The notes under the pieces are model-generated. The model saw only the letters and a program-made list of their open reading frames with translations. It had not been told where the DNA came from and ran no database searches. Positions 1 through 8,475 of a stretch of DNA of 64,000 bases are shown here, piece after piece. Source of the stretch: Ramlibacter albus (lineage in GTDB: Bacteria > Pseudomonadota > Gammaproteobacteria > Burkholderiales > Burkholderiaceae_C). The translations under genes were made by a program, and so were the position numbers. Position 1 is the first letter of the stretch. Each line of letters opens with the position of its first letter. The stretch spans positions 61,607-125,606 of the forward strand of contig NZ_JACORU010000015.1 of the NCBI RefSeq assembly GCF_014297445.1. Reading direction: 5' to 3'.

Positions 1-1
1 G

Positions 2-685
2 CACTACGTCATGGGCTTGGTCGACGCCGAAGTCGGCGAAGCCTTCGTCAACAGCCTGAAGATGGCCGCGGGCACTGCGGTGTTCGGCACGGCGCTGGTG
101 TTCTGCGGTGCGTACCTGCTGGAGAAGTCGAAAGCCGGCGGTCCGCTGCGCACGCTCGTCAAGCTGCTCGCGATGCTCCCCATGGCCGTGCCGGGGCTGG
201 TGCTGGGCCTGGGCTACATCTTCTTCTTCAATGCGCCCGCGAACCCTCTCAACACGCTGTACCACACGCTCGCGCTGCTGACCCTTTGCACCATCGTGCA
301 CTTCTACACGACGGGTCATCTCACCGCCGTCACGGCGCTCAAGGCGCTGGACCACGAGTTCGAAGCGGTGAGCGCATCGCTTAAGGTGCCGTTCTACAAG
401 ACGTTCTGGCGCGTGACGGTGCCGATCTGCTCGCCCGCCCTCGTCGACATCGCCCGCTACTTCTTCGTGAACGCGATGACGACGATCTCGGCGGTGGTGT
501 TCCTTTACTCGCCGGAAACCAAGGTGGCGTCCATCGCCATCCTGAACCTGGACGAAGCCGGCGAGATCGGCGCGGCCGCTGCCATGGCGGTGCTGATCGC
601 CGCTGCGTCGAGCGTGGCCACATTGCTGTTCATGGCGCTGGCATGGTGGATCAACCGCCGCACGCAGGCCTGGCGAGTGCGTTGA
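2..685 (+). CDS. ABC transporter permease, 2-aminoethylphosphonate type (C-terminal part)
   Basis: The reading frame is open to the left edge, so the gene starts outside the window; about 227 residues are visible. Several hydrophobic segments and the cytoplasmic coupling loop of an inner-membrane importer permease can be seen: the stretch around EAVSASLKVPFYKTFWRVTV corresponds to the EAA loop that contacts the ATPase. The next gene, 10 bp downstream, is a PhnW-like transaminase, which fits the family of putative 2-aminoethylphosphonate permeases (PhnV-like). The substrate is inferred from this neighbour only; polyamine or iron(III) permeases of the same superfamily look similar. The binding protein and ATPase would be expected to the left of the window. 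Confidence 0.8.
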   Translation, partial: HYVMGLVDAEVGEAFVNSLKMAAGTAVFGTALVFCGAYLLEKSKAGGPLRTLVKLLAMLPMAVPGLVLGLGYIFFFNAPANPLNTLYHTLALLTLCTIVHFYTTGHLTAVTALKALDHEFEAVSASLKVPFYKTFWRVTVPICSPALVDIARYFFVNAMTTISAVVFLYSPETKVASIAILNLDEAGEIGAAAAMAVLIAAASSVATLLFMALAWWINRRTQAWRVR

Positions 686-695
686 GGAGAAAAGT

Positions 696-1814
696 ATGGA
701 CCGCGACCACATCCTGCTGACCCCAGGCCCTTTGACCACCACGCTGCGCACCAAGCTTGCGATGCTGCGCGACTGGGGCTCGTGGGACGCCGACTTCAAC
801 GCCGTCACCGCGCGCGTGCGCGCCAGCTTGCTGAAGATCATCCACGCCGAGTCGAGCCACGTCGTCGTGCCCCTGCAAGGCAGCGGCACTTTCAGCGTCG
901 AAGCCGCCGTGGCAACCGTGGTGCCGCGCGACGGCCACGTCCTCGTGCTGGACAACGGCGCGTATTGCAAGCGCGCCGCGAAACTCACGTCGATGATGGG
1001 CCGCAAGTGCACGGTCCTCGCATTCGACGACGCCGAGCAGGTATCGCCCCCCGCCCTCGCCGCCAAGCTGAAGGAAGACACCAGCATCACCCACGTGCTG
1101 ATGATCCACTGCGAAACCGGCGCCGGCGTGCTCAACCCGCTGCCGCTGGTGGCCGAGGTGTGCGCGAGCCACGGCAAGGGCCTGATCGTCGACGCGATGA
1201 GCTCCTTCGGCGCACTGCCCATCGACGCACGCGAAACGCGCTTCGACGCGCTCATCGCGGCCAGCGGCAAGTGCCTTGAAGGCGTGCCCGGCATGGGCTT
1301 CGTCTTCCTGCGCAAGGCCATCCTCGACAAGTGCGCCGGCCAGAGCCAGTCGCTCGCCATGGACCTGCACGACCAGTACGTGTACATGGAGAAGACGGGC
1401 CAGTGGCGCTTCACGCCGCCGACGCACGTGGTGGTGGCGCTCGCCGAGGCCATCGCGCAGTTCGAGGCCGAAGGCGGCCAGCCCGCGCGCCTGGCCCGCT
1501 ACACCGACAACTACCGCACGCTCATCGACGGCATGGGCCGGCTGGGCTTCATGCCCTTCCTCGACCCTGCGGTGCAGGCACCGATCATCGTCACTTTCCA
1601 CGCGCCCGGCGACCCGCGCTACGAGTTCAAGGCCTTCTATGCCGCGGCCAAGGCGCACGGGTTCATCCTGTACCCCGGCAAGCTCACACAGGTGGAGACT
1701 TTCCGGGTAGGCTGCATCGGGGCGATCGGCCGCAACGAGATGGAGCAGGCGGTGCATGCTGTCGAGCTGGCACTGCAGGACCTCGGCATCGAGTCGGGCA
1801 CGCCGCATATCTAA
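696..1814 (+). CDS. phnW: 2-aminoethylphosphonate--pyruvate transaminase
   Basis: Class V PLP-dependent aminotransferase of 372 residues, the usual PhnW length. The N-terminal motif LLTPGPLTTT is characteristic of this family. The PLP lysine is in SGKCLEGVPG (K192), and the cofactor aspartate is in IVDAMSSFGA. PhnW moves the amino group of 2-aminoethylphosphonate to pyruvate, giving phosphonoacetaldehyde and alanine in the cytosol. It follows the permease by 10 bp, with AGGAG just before the ATG. No phosphonatase (PhnX) or phosphonoacetaldehyde dehydrogenase (PhnY) gene can be recognised nearby, so the fate of the product is open. A related alanine--glyoxylate-type transaminase is the main alternative. 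Confidence 0.88.
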   Translation: MDRDHILLTPGPLTTTLRTKLAMLRDWGSWDADFNAVTARVRASLLKIIHAESSHVVVPLQGSGTFSVEAAVATVVPRDGHVLVLDNGAYCKRAAKLTSMMGRKCTVLAFDDAEQVSPPALAAKLKEDTSITHVLMIHCETGAGVLNPLPLVAEVCASHGKGLIVDAMSSFGALPIDARETRFDALIAASGKCLEGVPGMGFVFLRKAILDKCAGQSQSLAMDLHDQYVYMEKTGQWRFTPPTHVVVALAEAIAQFEAEGGQPARLARYTDNYRTLIDGMGRLGFMPFLDPAVQAPIIVTFHAPGDPRYEFKAFYAAAKAHGFILYPGKLTQVETFRVGCIGAIGRNEMEQAVHAVELALQDLGIESGTPHI

Positions 1815-1829
1815 GGAGGCATCCCACCC

Positions 1830-3191
1830 ATGGCGAACGAGAAGAAACACCCGGCACTCGCCGCGCTCGAGAAGAACGGCGCGGCCAAGGTCAAGGTGGC
1901 GGTCAGCGACATCGACGGCATCCTGCGCGGCAAGTACCTGCACATCGACAAGTTCAAGGGCGCCGCCGACTCCGGCTTCGGCTTCTGCGACGTGGTGTTC
2001 GGCTGGGACGCCCACGACGTCTGCTACGACAACACCACGGTCACCGGCTGGCACCACGGCTTCCCGGATGCGCTCGCGCGAGTGGACCTGGACACCGCGC
2101 GCAAGGTGCCGTGGGACAACAACGTCGACTTCTTCCTCGGCGACTTCGTCAATGCCGACGGCACGCCCTCGCCCATCTGCCCGCGGCAGACGCTCAGGCG
2201 AGTGCTGGCGCGCGCGGACAAGCTGGGCTTCCAGCCCATGTGCGGCTTCGAGTTCGAATGGTTCAACTTCCGCGAGACGCCGCAGAGCTGGGCCGAGAAG
2301 AAGGGCGTGAACCCGCAGACCATCACGCCCGGCATGTTCGGCTACTCGCTGCTGCGCATGGCGGACAACCGCGAGTTCTTCAACGCGCTGATGGACGACA
2401 TGCTCGCGTTCAACGTGCCGATCGAGGGCCTGCATACCGAGACCGGCCCCGGCGTGTACGAAGTCGCCATCGCGTTCTGCAGCGCGCTGGAAAACGCCGA
2501 CCGCGCCATCCTCTTCAAGACCGGCGCCAAGGAGATCGGCAAGCGTTACGGCATCATGCCCAGCTTCATGGCGAAGTGGAGCCAGCAGTACCCCGGCTGC
2601 AGTGGGCACATCCACCAGAGCCTGTCGGACGGCAGCGGCAACAAGTTCTTCGACGCCAAGGGGCGCGGCAGCATGAGCCCGCTCTTCGAGAGCTATCTCG
2701 CCGGGCAGGTGGCCTTCCTCATGGAGTTCGCGCCGATGTTCTGGCCCACCATCAACAGCTACAAGCGGCTGGTGGACGGCTTCTGGGCGCCGGTCAAACC
2801 CACGTGGGGTTTCGACAACCGCACCGCGAGCTTCCGCGTGATCGCCGGCTCGCCAAAGTCGACGCGCCTCGAAACGCGCTGCCCCGGCGCCGACGTGAAC
2901 CCGTACCTCGGCATGGCCGCGGTCATCGCGGCCGGCATGGCGGGCGTGGAGAAGGGCCTGAAGCTCACCGCGCCGCCGATCACCGGTACCAACCAGGGCG
3001 CGGAGAACATCCCTCGTGCGCCGCGCTCGCTCATCGAAACCACGCGCATCTTCAGCAAGAGTGAGGTCGCGCGCGACTGGCTGGGCGACACGTTCGTCGA
3101 GCACTTCGCCGCCACACGCGACTGGGAATGGCGGCAGTGGCAGGACGCCGTGACCGACTGGGAAATGAAGCGCTACTTCGAGATCATCTGA
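1830..3191 (+). CDS. Glutamine synthetase family protein (probable gamma-glutamyl-amine ligase)
   Basis: 453 residues with the glutamine-synthetase catalytic fold: the N-terminal SDIDGILRGKYL segment, the metal-binding GFEFEWFNF and TETGPGVYEVAI segments, the GCSGHIHQSL ATP/metal loop and the C-terminal NPYLGMAAVIAAG. The length and these motifs fit the PuuA/GlnA3/GlnA4-like ligases that join glutamate to an amine using ATP, not housekeeping GlnA. The ribosome site AAGGAGG lies before the ATG. It shares its operon with a gamma-glutamyl hydrolase, an alcohol dehydrogenase and an aldehyde dehydrogenase, the set expected for gamma-glutamylated amine or amino-alcohol breakdown. The substrate cannot be read from sequence; ethanolamine, a polyamine or 2-aminoethylphosphonate are candidates. 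Confidence 0.85.
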   Translation: MANEKKHPALAALEKNGAAKVKVAVSDIDGILRGKYLHIDKFKGAADSGFGFCDVVFGWDAHDVCYDNTTVTGWHHGFPDALARVDLDTARKVPWDNNVDFFLGDFVNADGTPSPICPRQTLRRVLARADKLGFQPMCGFEFEWFNFRETPQSWAEKKGVNPQTITPGMFGYSLLRMADNREFFNALMDDMLAFNVPIEGLHTETGPGVYEVAIAFCSALENADRAILFKTGAKEIGKRYGIMPSFMAKWSQQYPGCSGHIHQSLSDGSGNKFFDAKGRGSMSPLFESYLAGQVAFLMEFAPMFWPTINSYKRLVDGFWAPVKPTWGFDNRTASFRVIAGSPKSTRLETRCPGADVNPYLGMAAVIAAGMAGVEKGLKLTAPPITGTNQGAENIPRAPRSLIETTRIFSKSEVARDWLGDTFVEHFAATRDWEWRQWQDAVTDWEMKRYFEII

Positions 3192-3202
3192 CGGAGGAGA
3201 GT

Positions 3203-4492
3203 TTGAGACGGATCGCCCTGTTCGCGGCACTCGCGACCATCGCTCTCGCGGCGCATGCCCAGCTGAACGAGACGGAGCAGCGGATCGTCGCGGCGGTGAA
3301 GTCGCGCATGCCGCAGGCGGTGGAGCTGCTGGAGCGGTCGGTGCGGATCAACAGCGGCTCGCTCAATCCCGACGGCGTACGCGAGGTGGGCAAGGTGTTC
3401 CGGGCCGAATTCGACGCGCTGGGTTTCAAGACGCGCTGGGTCGACATGCCGCCCGAAATGCAACGCGGCGGCCACCTCGTCGCGGAACGCGAGGGCACAC
3501 GCGGCAAGCGGCTGCTGCTGCTCGGCCACATGGACACGGTGTTCGAGAAGGACAGTTCGGTCGCGCTGTGGGAACGCCGCGGCGACCGCGTGCGCGGCCA
3601 GGGCGTGGGCGACATGAAGGGCGGCAACGTCGTGATGATCGAAGCGCTGCGTGCCCTGCAGGCGGTGGGCGTGCTCGACGGCGCACGCATCGCGGTGATG
3701 CTGACCGGCGACGAGGAGCGTGTGGGGCGACCCATCGAGCGCTCGCGGGCCCCGATGGTGGAACTGGCCAAACGCAGTGATGCCGCGCTGTCTTTCGAAG
3801 GCGGGCCGCCGCTCGGGCACGTGCAGGGCGCGAGCATCAGCCGGCGCTCCAACGGCGGCTGGACGCTCACGGTCAGGGCCCGGCCGGGGCACTCGTCGCG
3901 CGTGTTCACGCCGGCGCTGGGCTACGGCGCCGTCTACGAGGGTGCCCGCATCCTCAACGCCTTCCGCGAGCAGCTGGTCGAACCGAACCTGACCTTCAAC
4001 GTGGGCGTGATGCTGGCGGGCACCAACGTGAGCTACGACGACGCGACGGCGACCGGCACGGCGTTCGGCAAGGGCAACGTCATCCCGCGCGACCTGACGG
4101 TGCGCGGCGACATGCGCTACCTGACACCCGAGCAGGGCGAGCGCGCCCGGCAGCGCATGCGCGCGATCGTGGCGGCCAACCTGCCCGGCACCACGGCGAC
4201 CATCACCTTCTCCGAAACCTACCCGCCGATGCCGCCCACCGAGGCCGGCATGGAACTGCTGCGCCAGTACTCCAGGGCCAGCGAAGACCTGGGCCTCGGC
4301 GGTTTCGTCGCCGGTGACCCGGCGTCGCGTGGCGCGGGCGACATCCAGTTCGTCGCGCCCTACATCCCCGGCATCGACAGCCTCGGCGTTGCCGGCAACG
4401 GCGCGCATACCGACGACGAGGACATGGAGATCGCCTCCATCGAACGTGCCGCCGTGCGCGCGGCCCTATTCATCTACAGGTTGACGCGATGA
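3203..4492 (+). CDS. Exported M20 family metallopeptidase (glutamate carboxypeptidase-like)
   Basis: A TTG start is chosen because ACGGAGGAG sits just ahead and the protein then begins with a clean signal peptide (RRIALFAALATIALAAHAQ). The metal ligands of M20 enzymes are present: LGHMDTVF, GVGDMKGGN, TGDEERVG, and a C-terminal GAHTDDEDM. Family members such as carboxypeptidase G2 remove C-terminal glutamate from peptides or conjugates. The protein should act in the periplasm, unlike its cytosolic operon partners, so it may release the imported substrate or glutamate from a conjugate. It overlaps the next gene by 4 bp (ATGA). About 429 residues. Confidence 0.85.
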   Translation: MRRIALFAALATIALAAHAQLNETEQRIVAAVKSRMPQAVELLERSVRINSGSLNPDGVREVGKVFRAEFDALGFKTRWVDMPPEMQRGGHLVAEREGTRGKRLLLLGHMDTVFEKDSSVALWERRGDRVRGQGVGDMKGGNVVMIEALRALQAVGVLDGARIAVMLTGDEERVGRPIERSRAPMVELAKRSDAALSFEGGPPLGHVQGASISRRSNGGWTLTVRARPGHSSRVFTPALGYGAVYEGARILNAFREQLVEPNLTFNVGVMLAGTNVSYDDATATGTAFGKGNVIPRDLTVRGDMRYLTPEQGERARQRMRAIVAANLPGTTATITFSETYPPMPPTEAGMELLRQYSRASEDLGLGGFVAGDPASRGAGDIQFVAPYIPGIDSLGVAGNGAHTDDEDMEIASIERAAVRAALFIYRLTR

Positions 4493-5622
4493 GCCTCTCG
4501 AACTTCGCTTTCCCCACCCCCATCAGTTTCGGCCCCGGCGCGCGCCGCGAGGCCGCTGGGCATTTGCGCGACCAGGGCCTGCGCCGGCCGCTGATCGTCA
4601 CCGACCGCGCGCTCGTGACGATGCCGATCCTCGCCGAGTTCCGCACGCACCTCAAAGGGCTGGACGTTCAGGTCTACGGCGGCGTGTTCGGCAACCCGAC
4701 CGCCAGCCAGGTGATGGAAGGCGCGGTGGTGTACCAGCAGCACGGCGCGGATTGCGTGATCGGGTTCGGCGGCGGCGCGGCGCTGGACGTCGCGAAGGTG
4801 GTGGGCCTCGCTGCGACCCATGCCGGCGACATCCTCGAGTACGCGTGGGACCACCCGAAGGTGCGCGCGATCACCAAGGACCTGCCCTACTTCATCGCGC
4901 TGCCCACGACCTCGGGCACCGGTTCGGAAGTGGGCCGCTCCTCGGTGATCAGCGAGGACGACACGCACCTCAAGCGCGTGATCTTCAGCCCGCGCATCCT
5001 GGCGAAGAAGGTATTCGCCGACCCCGAGCTCACGCTGGGCCTGCCGCCCAACGTGACGGCCGCGACCGGCATGGACGCGCTGACGCACAACATCGAGAGC
5101 TACCTCTCGCCGGCCTACCACCCGCTGTGCGACGGCATCGCGCTGGAAGGCACGCGCATCGCCGCGCGCTCGCTGGCCACGGCGGTGAAGGACGGCTCGA
5201 ACATCAACGCTCGCAGCGACATGATGATGTCATCGATGATGGGCGCGATTGCTTTCCAGAAGGACCTGGGCGCCGTGCACTCCTGCGCGCATGCGCTGGG
5301 CGCGGTGTGCGACTTGCACCATGGGCTGGCGAATGCGCTGATGATCGACACCGTGCTTGCGTGGAACTACGAGGCCGTGCCGGAGAAGTTCGAGGAGCTC
5401 GCGCACGTGTGCAAGGTAGCCGGCGGCGGCAAGGCCTTCGTGCCGTGGCTCAAGGCGCTGAAGGAAAGCGTCGGCATCCGCGGCCCGCTGTCCGCGCATG
5501 GGGTGAAGCCGGCACAGCTGCCGCGGCTGGTGGAGATCGCCACGCAGGACATCTGCCACCAGACCAATCCGCGGCCGTGCACCGCGGCCGACTTCCAGCG
5601 GTTGTTCGAAGCCGCCCTGTAG
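4489..5622 (+). CDS. Iron-containing alcohol dehydrogenase
   Basis: Group III metal-dependent alcohol dehydrogenase of 377 residues. The nucleotide-binding GFGGGAALDVAK, the TTSGTGSEVG loop and the metal-ligand region (GMDALTHNIES, HPLCDG, HSCAHALGAVCDLHHG) are all present. It interconverts a primary alcohol and an aldehyde with NAD(P). Start codon overlaps the stop of the peptidase gene (ATGA), so the two are translationally coupled. In this operon it could oxidise the alcohol end of a gamma-glutamyl amino-alcohol, or reduce phosphonoacetaldehyde to hydroxyethylphosphonate as PhpC does in phosphinothricin biosynthesis. The sequence does not decide between these. Confidence 0.88.
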   Translation: MSLSNFAFPTPISFGPGARREAAGHLRDQGLRRPLIVTDRALVTMPILAEFRTHLKGLDVQVYGGVFGNPTASQVMEGAVVYQQHGADCVIGFGGGAALDVAKVVGLAATHAGDILEYAWDHPKVRAITKDLPYFIALPTTSGTGSEVGRSSVISEDDTHLKRVIFSPRILAKKVFADPELTLGLPPNVTAATGMDALTHNIESYLSPAYHPLCDGIALEGTRIAARSLATAVKDGSNINARSDMMMSSMMGAIAFQKDLGAVHSCAHALGAVCDLHHGLANALMIDTVLAWNYEAVPEKFEELAHVCKVAGGGKAFVPWLKALKESVGIRGPLSAHGVKPAQLPRLVEIATQDICHQTNPRPCTAADFQRLFEAAL

Positions 5623-5631
5623 TTGATCGCC

Positions 5632-6402
5632 ATGTCACGGTTGAAGATCGGCATCAGCGCGTGCTTCATGCACCCGGACCCGAAGCGCGTGGCCGCACCG
5701 AAAAAGACACTGCTGTTCATCGAGCGCTCCACCGCGCATTGGGTGATGTCCGAAGGCGCGCTGGCTTTCATGATCCCCTCGCCTTCGGGTGAGACTGCGC
5801 GCGGCGACGTCACGCTGGACGACTACGCCCGCGAGCTGGACGGCTTGGTCATGCACGGCGGCGCCGACGTCTCGCCCACGAGCTATGGCGAGCAGCCGCT
5901 GCACCCCGACTGGGCCGGCGACAAGGTGCGCGACGAGTACGAGATGGCGCTGGTGCGCGCGTTCAGCGACGCCGGCAAGCCCGTGTTCGGGATTTGCCGC
6001 GGCCTGCAGCTGATCAACGTGGCGCACGGCGGCACGCTGTACCAGGACCTCGCCACGCAGACGGGCACGCCGCTCGTGCACCGCGACCGCGACGTGTACG
6101 ACCTCAACTTCCACGAGGTCGACATCGTGCCCGGCACGCGGCTCGAGACGCTGCTGGGCGAGCGGCGCCACCGCATCAACAGCATCCACCACCAGGCCAT
6201 CAAGGACCTGGCCGAAGGCTTTGTCGTCGAGGCGACGTCGCCGGACGACGGCATCATCGAAGCCATCCGCCACGAAGGCGACCGCTGGATCGCCGGCGTG
6301 CAGTGGCACCCCGAATTCCACAATGCCGAGCTCGGCGTGGTGGACGACACCCCGCTGCTGCGGGACTTCCTGGACGCCGCGAGCGCGGCCCGCAAGAAAT
6401 GA
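5632..6402 (+). CDS. Gamma-glutamyl hydrolase, class I glutamine amidotransferase-like (PuuD family)
   Basis: Cysteine hydrolase with the nucleophile elbow GICRGLQLINV and the GVQWHPEF His/Glu pair. The HGGADVSPTSYGEQPLHPD region is typical of PuuD (gamma-glutamyl-GABA hydrolase), which removes the glutamyl group from a gamma-glutamylated product and returns free glutamate. The ATG at 5632 is preferred over an upstream TTG that directly abuts the previous stop. It overlaps the aldehyde dehydrogenase by 4 bp. Together with the ligand-attaching enzyme upstream it closes a glutamylation-deglutamylation cycle. About 256 residues, normal for the family. Confidence 0.88.
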   Translation: MSRLKIGISACFMHPDPKRVAAPKKTLLFIERSTAHWVMSEGALAFMIPSPSGETARGDVTLDDYARELDGLVMHGGADVSPTSYGEQPLHPDWAGDKVRDEYEMALVRAFSDAGKPVFGICRGLQLINVAHGGTLYQDLATQTGTPLVHRDRDVYDLNFHEVDIVPGTRLETLLGERRHRINSIHHQAIKDLAEGFVVEATSPDDGIIEAIRHEGDRWIAGVQWHPEFHNAELGVVDDTPLLRDFLDAASAARKK

Positions 6403-7772
6403 AAACTCTGGACGTGTTCAACCCCGCGAACGGGGAGAAGATCGCTTCGCTGCCCGCCGACGATGCTTCGTCGGTTGCGGCGAAGGCGCAGGCCGCGCGC
6501 GCTGCACAGCCTGCATGGGCTGCGAAGCCCCTGGCCGAGCGCATGGGCTGCGTCGAGCGGTTCCGCGCGGGCGTGGTGCGCGACCTGGAGAAGCTCGCCG
6601 TGACGATGACACGCGAGACGGGCAAGCCGATCAAGATGTCGCGCAACGAGCTCAACGGGCTGCTGCCGCGCATCGACTTCTTCCTGAAGGAAACGCAGGA
6701 GGCCGTCGACGCCGAGAAGGTCTACGACGAAGGCGGCATGCGCGAGGAGATCCGGCACGAGCCCTTGGGCCTCGTGGCGAACATCTCCGCGTGGAACTAC
6801 CCCTGGTTCGTCGGCTGCAACGTGATCCTGCCCGCGCTGTTGACGGGCAATGCGGTGCTGTACAAGCCGTCCGAGTACGCAGCGATGACCGGAATGGAGA
6901 TCGCGCGCCTGCTGCACGAGGCCGGCGTGCCGAAGGACGTGATGGCTTGCCTCATCGGAGCAGGCGACGTGGGCACCGCGCTGCTCCAGCAGCAGGTGGA
7001 CGGTGTGTTCTTCACCGGTTCCGTCGCCACCGGCAAGCGCATCGCGGACGCAGTCGGCAACCGGCTGGTCAAGCTGCAGCTGGAGCTGGGCGGCAAGGAC
7101 CCCACCTACGTCTGCGAGGACGTGGACGTCAAAGCCGCCGCGGAGTCGCTCGCCGATGGCGCCATGTACAACACCGGCCAGAGCTGCTGCTCCGTGGAGC
7201 GCATCTACGTGCACGAGAAGGTGCACGACGTCTTCGTCGACCACTTCGTGCAGACGGTGAAGTCGTACCGCATGGGCGACCCGTCGAGCGAGGACACGTA
7301 CATCGGCGCGATCACGCGCGCCCCGCAGCTGGAGGTGCTGGAGCGGCAGGTGAACGACTCGCAATCGCGCGGCGCCAAGCTGCTCGCAGGCGGCAAGCGC
7401 GGCAGCGGCCCCGGCAACTGGTTCGAGGCCACCGTGCTCTCGAACGTGGACCACTCGATGGAGCTGATGCGCGAAGAGAGCTTCGGCCCCGTCATCGGCA
7501 TCCAGAAGGTTTCCGGTGACGACGAGGCCGTGAAGCTGATGAACGACACGCACTACGGCCTCACGGCTGGCGTGTACACGCGCGACGAGCAGCGTGCGCG
7601 GCGCCTGCTCGCGCAGGTGCGAGCAGGCAGCGTCTACTGGAACTGCTGCGACCGCGTGAGCCCGCGCTTGCCGTGGAGCGGCGTGGGCGATTCCGGCGTG
7701 GGCCTCACGCTCTCGCGCTACGGCATCCAGACCTTCACGCGGCCGAAGGCGTGGCACCTGCGCTCGCCATGA
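6399..7772 (+). CDS. NAD-dependent aldehyde dehydrogenase
   Basis: Aldehyde dehydrogenase superfamily, about 457 residues, slightly short at the N terminus for the family but with complete catalytic parts. The ALDH signature glutamate lies in LQLELGGKDP and the catalytic cysteine in NTGQSCCSVERI; the cofactor-binding FTGSVATGKRI is intact. The start overlaps the upstream stop as ATGA, and the HAD gene overlaps its end in the same way. Expected role: oxidise the aldehyde produced by the alcohol dehydrogenase (or by the transaminase) to an acid before deglutamylation, as PuuC does in putrescine breakdown. Specific substrate unknown. Confidence 0.88.
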   Translation: MKTLDVFNPANGEKIASLPADDASSVAAKAQAARAAQPAWAAKPLAERMGCVERFRAGVVRDLEKLAVTMTRETGKPIKMSRNELNGLLPRIDFFLKETQEAVDAEKVYDEGGMREEIRHEPLGLVANISAWNYPWFVGCNVILPALLTGNAVLYKPSEYAAMTGMEIARLLHEAGVPKDVMACLIGAGDVGTALLQQQVDGVFFTGSVATGKRIADAVGNRLVKLQLELGGKDPTYVCEDVDVKAAAESLADGAMYNTGQSCCSVERIYVHEKVHDVFVDHFVQTVKSYRMGDPSSEDTYIGAITRAPQLEVLERQVNDSQSRGAKLLAGGKRGSGPGNWFEATVLSNVDHSMELMREESFGPVIGIQKVSGDDEAVKLMNDTHYGLTAGVYTRDEQRARRLLAQVRAGSVYWNCCDRVSPRLPWSGVGDSGVGLTLSRYGIQTFTRPKAWHLRSP

Positions 7773-8428
7773 AGCTCACCCTCTTCGACCTGGACAACAC
7801 CCTGCTCGCGGGCGACACCGACGTGCTGTGGTGCGACTACCTGATGGACCGCGGCATCCTCGACCGCGCGCAGTTCTCCGCGCGCAACGAGGCGATGGAT
7901 GAGGGTTACCGCGCGGGTACCGTGCCCGTCGCTGACTTCGCCAATTTCTATGCCGAGACGCTTGCGGGCCGCACGCGCGCGCACTGGGAACCCGTGCGTC
8001 AAGCCTTTCTCGTGAACGTGATCCTGCCGCGCATCCCCGACGGTGCCCGCGAGCTCGTGCGGCGGCACCTGCGCGACGGCGACCTAGTCGTGCTCACCAC
8101 GGCCACCAACCGCTATCTCACCGAGCTCACCGCGCAGGCGCTGGAGGTGCAGCACCTCATCGCCACCGAGCTGGAGGAAGCCGCCGGCACTTTCACCGGC
8201 CGCACCACCGGCACCCTCAACATGCGCGAAGGCAAGGTGACGCGGCTGCACGAGTGGCTGGCCGGCAGGGGCATCCGCTTCGACGAGTGCGACAGCACCG
8301 CCTACAGCGACTCGATCAACGACCTGCCGCTGCTCGCAGCCGCGCGGCAGCCGGTGGTGGTGAACCCTGATGCAAAGCTGGCAAAGGTGGCGGTGGAGCG
8401 GCGCTGGCCGGTGCTACGGCTGCACTGA
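7769..8428 (+). CDS. HAD-IB family phosphatase
   Basis: 219 residues with the four HAD motifs: FDLDNTLLAG (nucleophile Asp), LTTATN (motif II), the lysine in EGKVTRL, and YSDSINDLPLL (metal-binding acidic pair). The overall pattern is the SerB-like HAD-IB group that removes phosphate from small phosphomonoesters. It is not PhnX: the phosphonatase cap lysine and its context are not visible. It is coupled to the dehydrogenase by an ATGA overlap and is the last gene of the operon. It might dephosphorylate a phosphorylated amino-alcohol feeding the gamma-glutamyl route, but this is inference. Confidence 0.82.
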   Translation: MKLTLFDLDNTLLAGDTDVLWCDYLMDRGILDRAQFSARNEAMDEGYRAGTVPVADFANFYAETLAGRTRAHWEPVRQAFLVNVILPRIPDGARELVRRHLRDGDLVVLTTATNRYLTELTAQALEVQHLIATELEEAAGTFTGRTTGTLNMREGKVTRLHEWLAGRGIRFDECDSTAYSDSINDLPLLAAARQPVVVNPDAKLAKVAVERRWPVLRLH

Positions 8429-8441
8429 AAAGCGCCTACAA

Positions 8442-8474
8442 TTACAGATCGAAAGTTCAATTTTCGATTTGTAA
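8442..8474. promoter_or_regulatory. 33-bp near-palindrome at the promoter of a DUF4143 ATPase gene
   Basis: The arms TTACAGATCGAAA and TTTCGATTTGTAA are inverted copies differing at one position, and the symmetry continues almost to the centre at 8458. The palindrome ends one base before the GTG start of the ATPase gene and overlaps a -10-like TACAAT at 8437-8442. This arrangement suggests an operator that would block transcription or initiation. No clear -35 box was seen. There is no regulator gene next to it, so autoregulation or a distant regulator is possible. Confidence 0.6.
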
Positions 8475-8475
8475 G

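Noticed and set aside
651..3230. A very long open frame on the minus strand across phnW and the ligase gene
   Set aside because: It is the antisense shadow of two clear plus-strand genes in high-GC DNA; its translation is low in complexity and shows no domain.
7769..8428. HAD gene read as phosphonoacetaldehyde hydrolase (PhnX)
   Set aside because: Motifs are of the HAD-IB/SerB type and the phosphonatase cap lysine context is not present.
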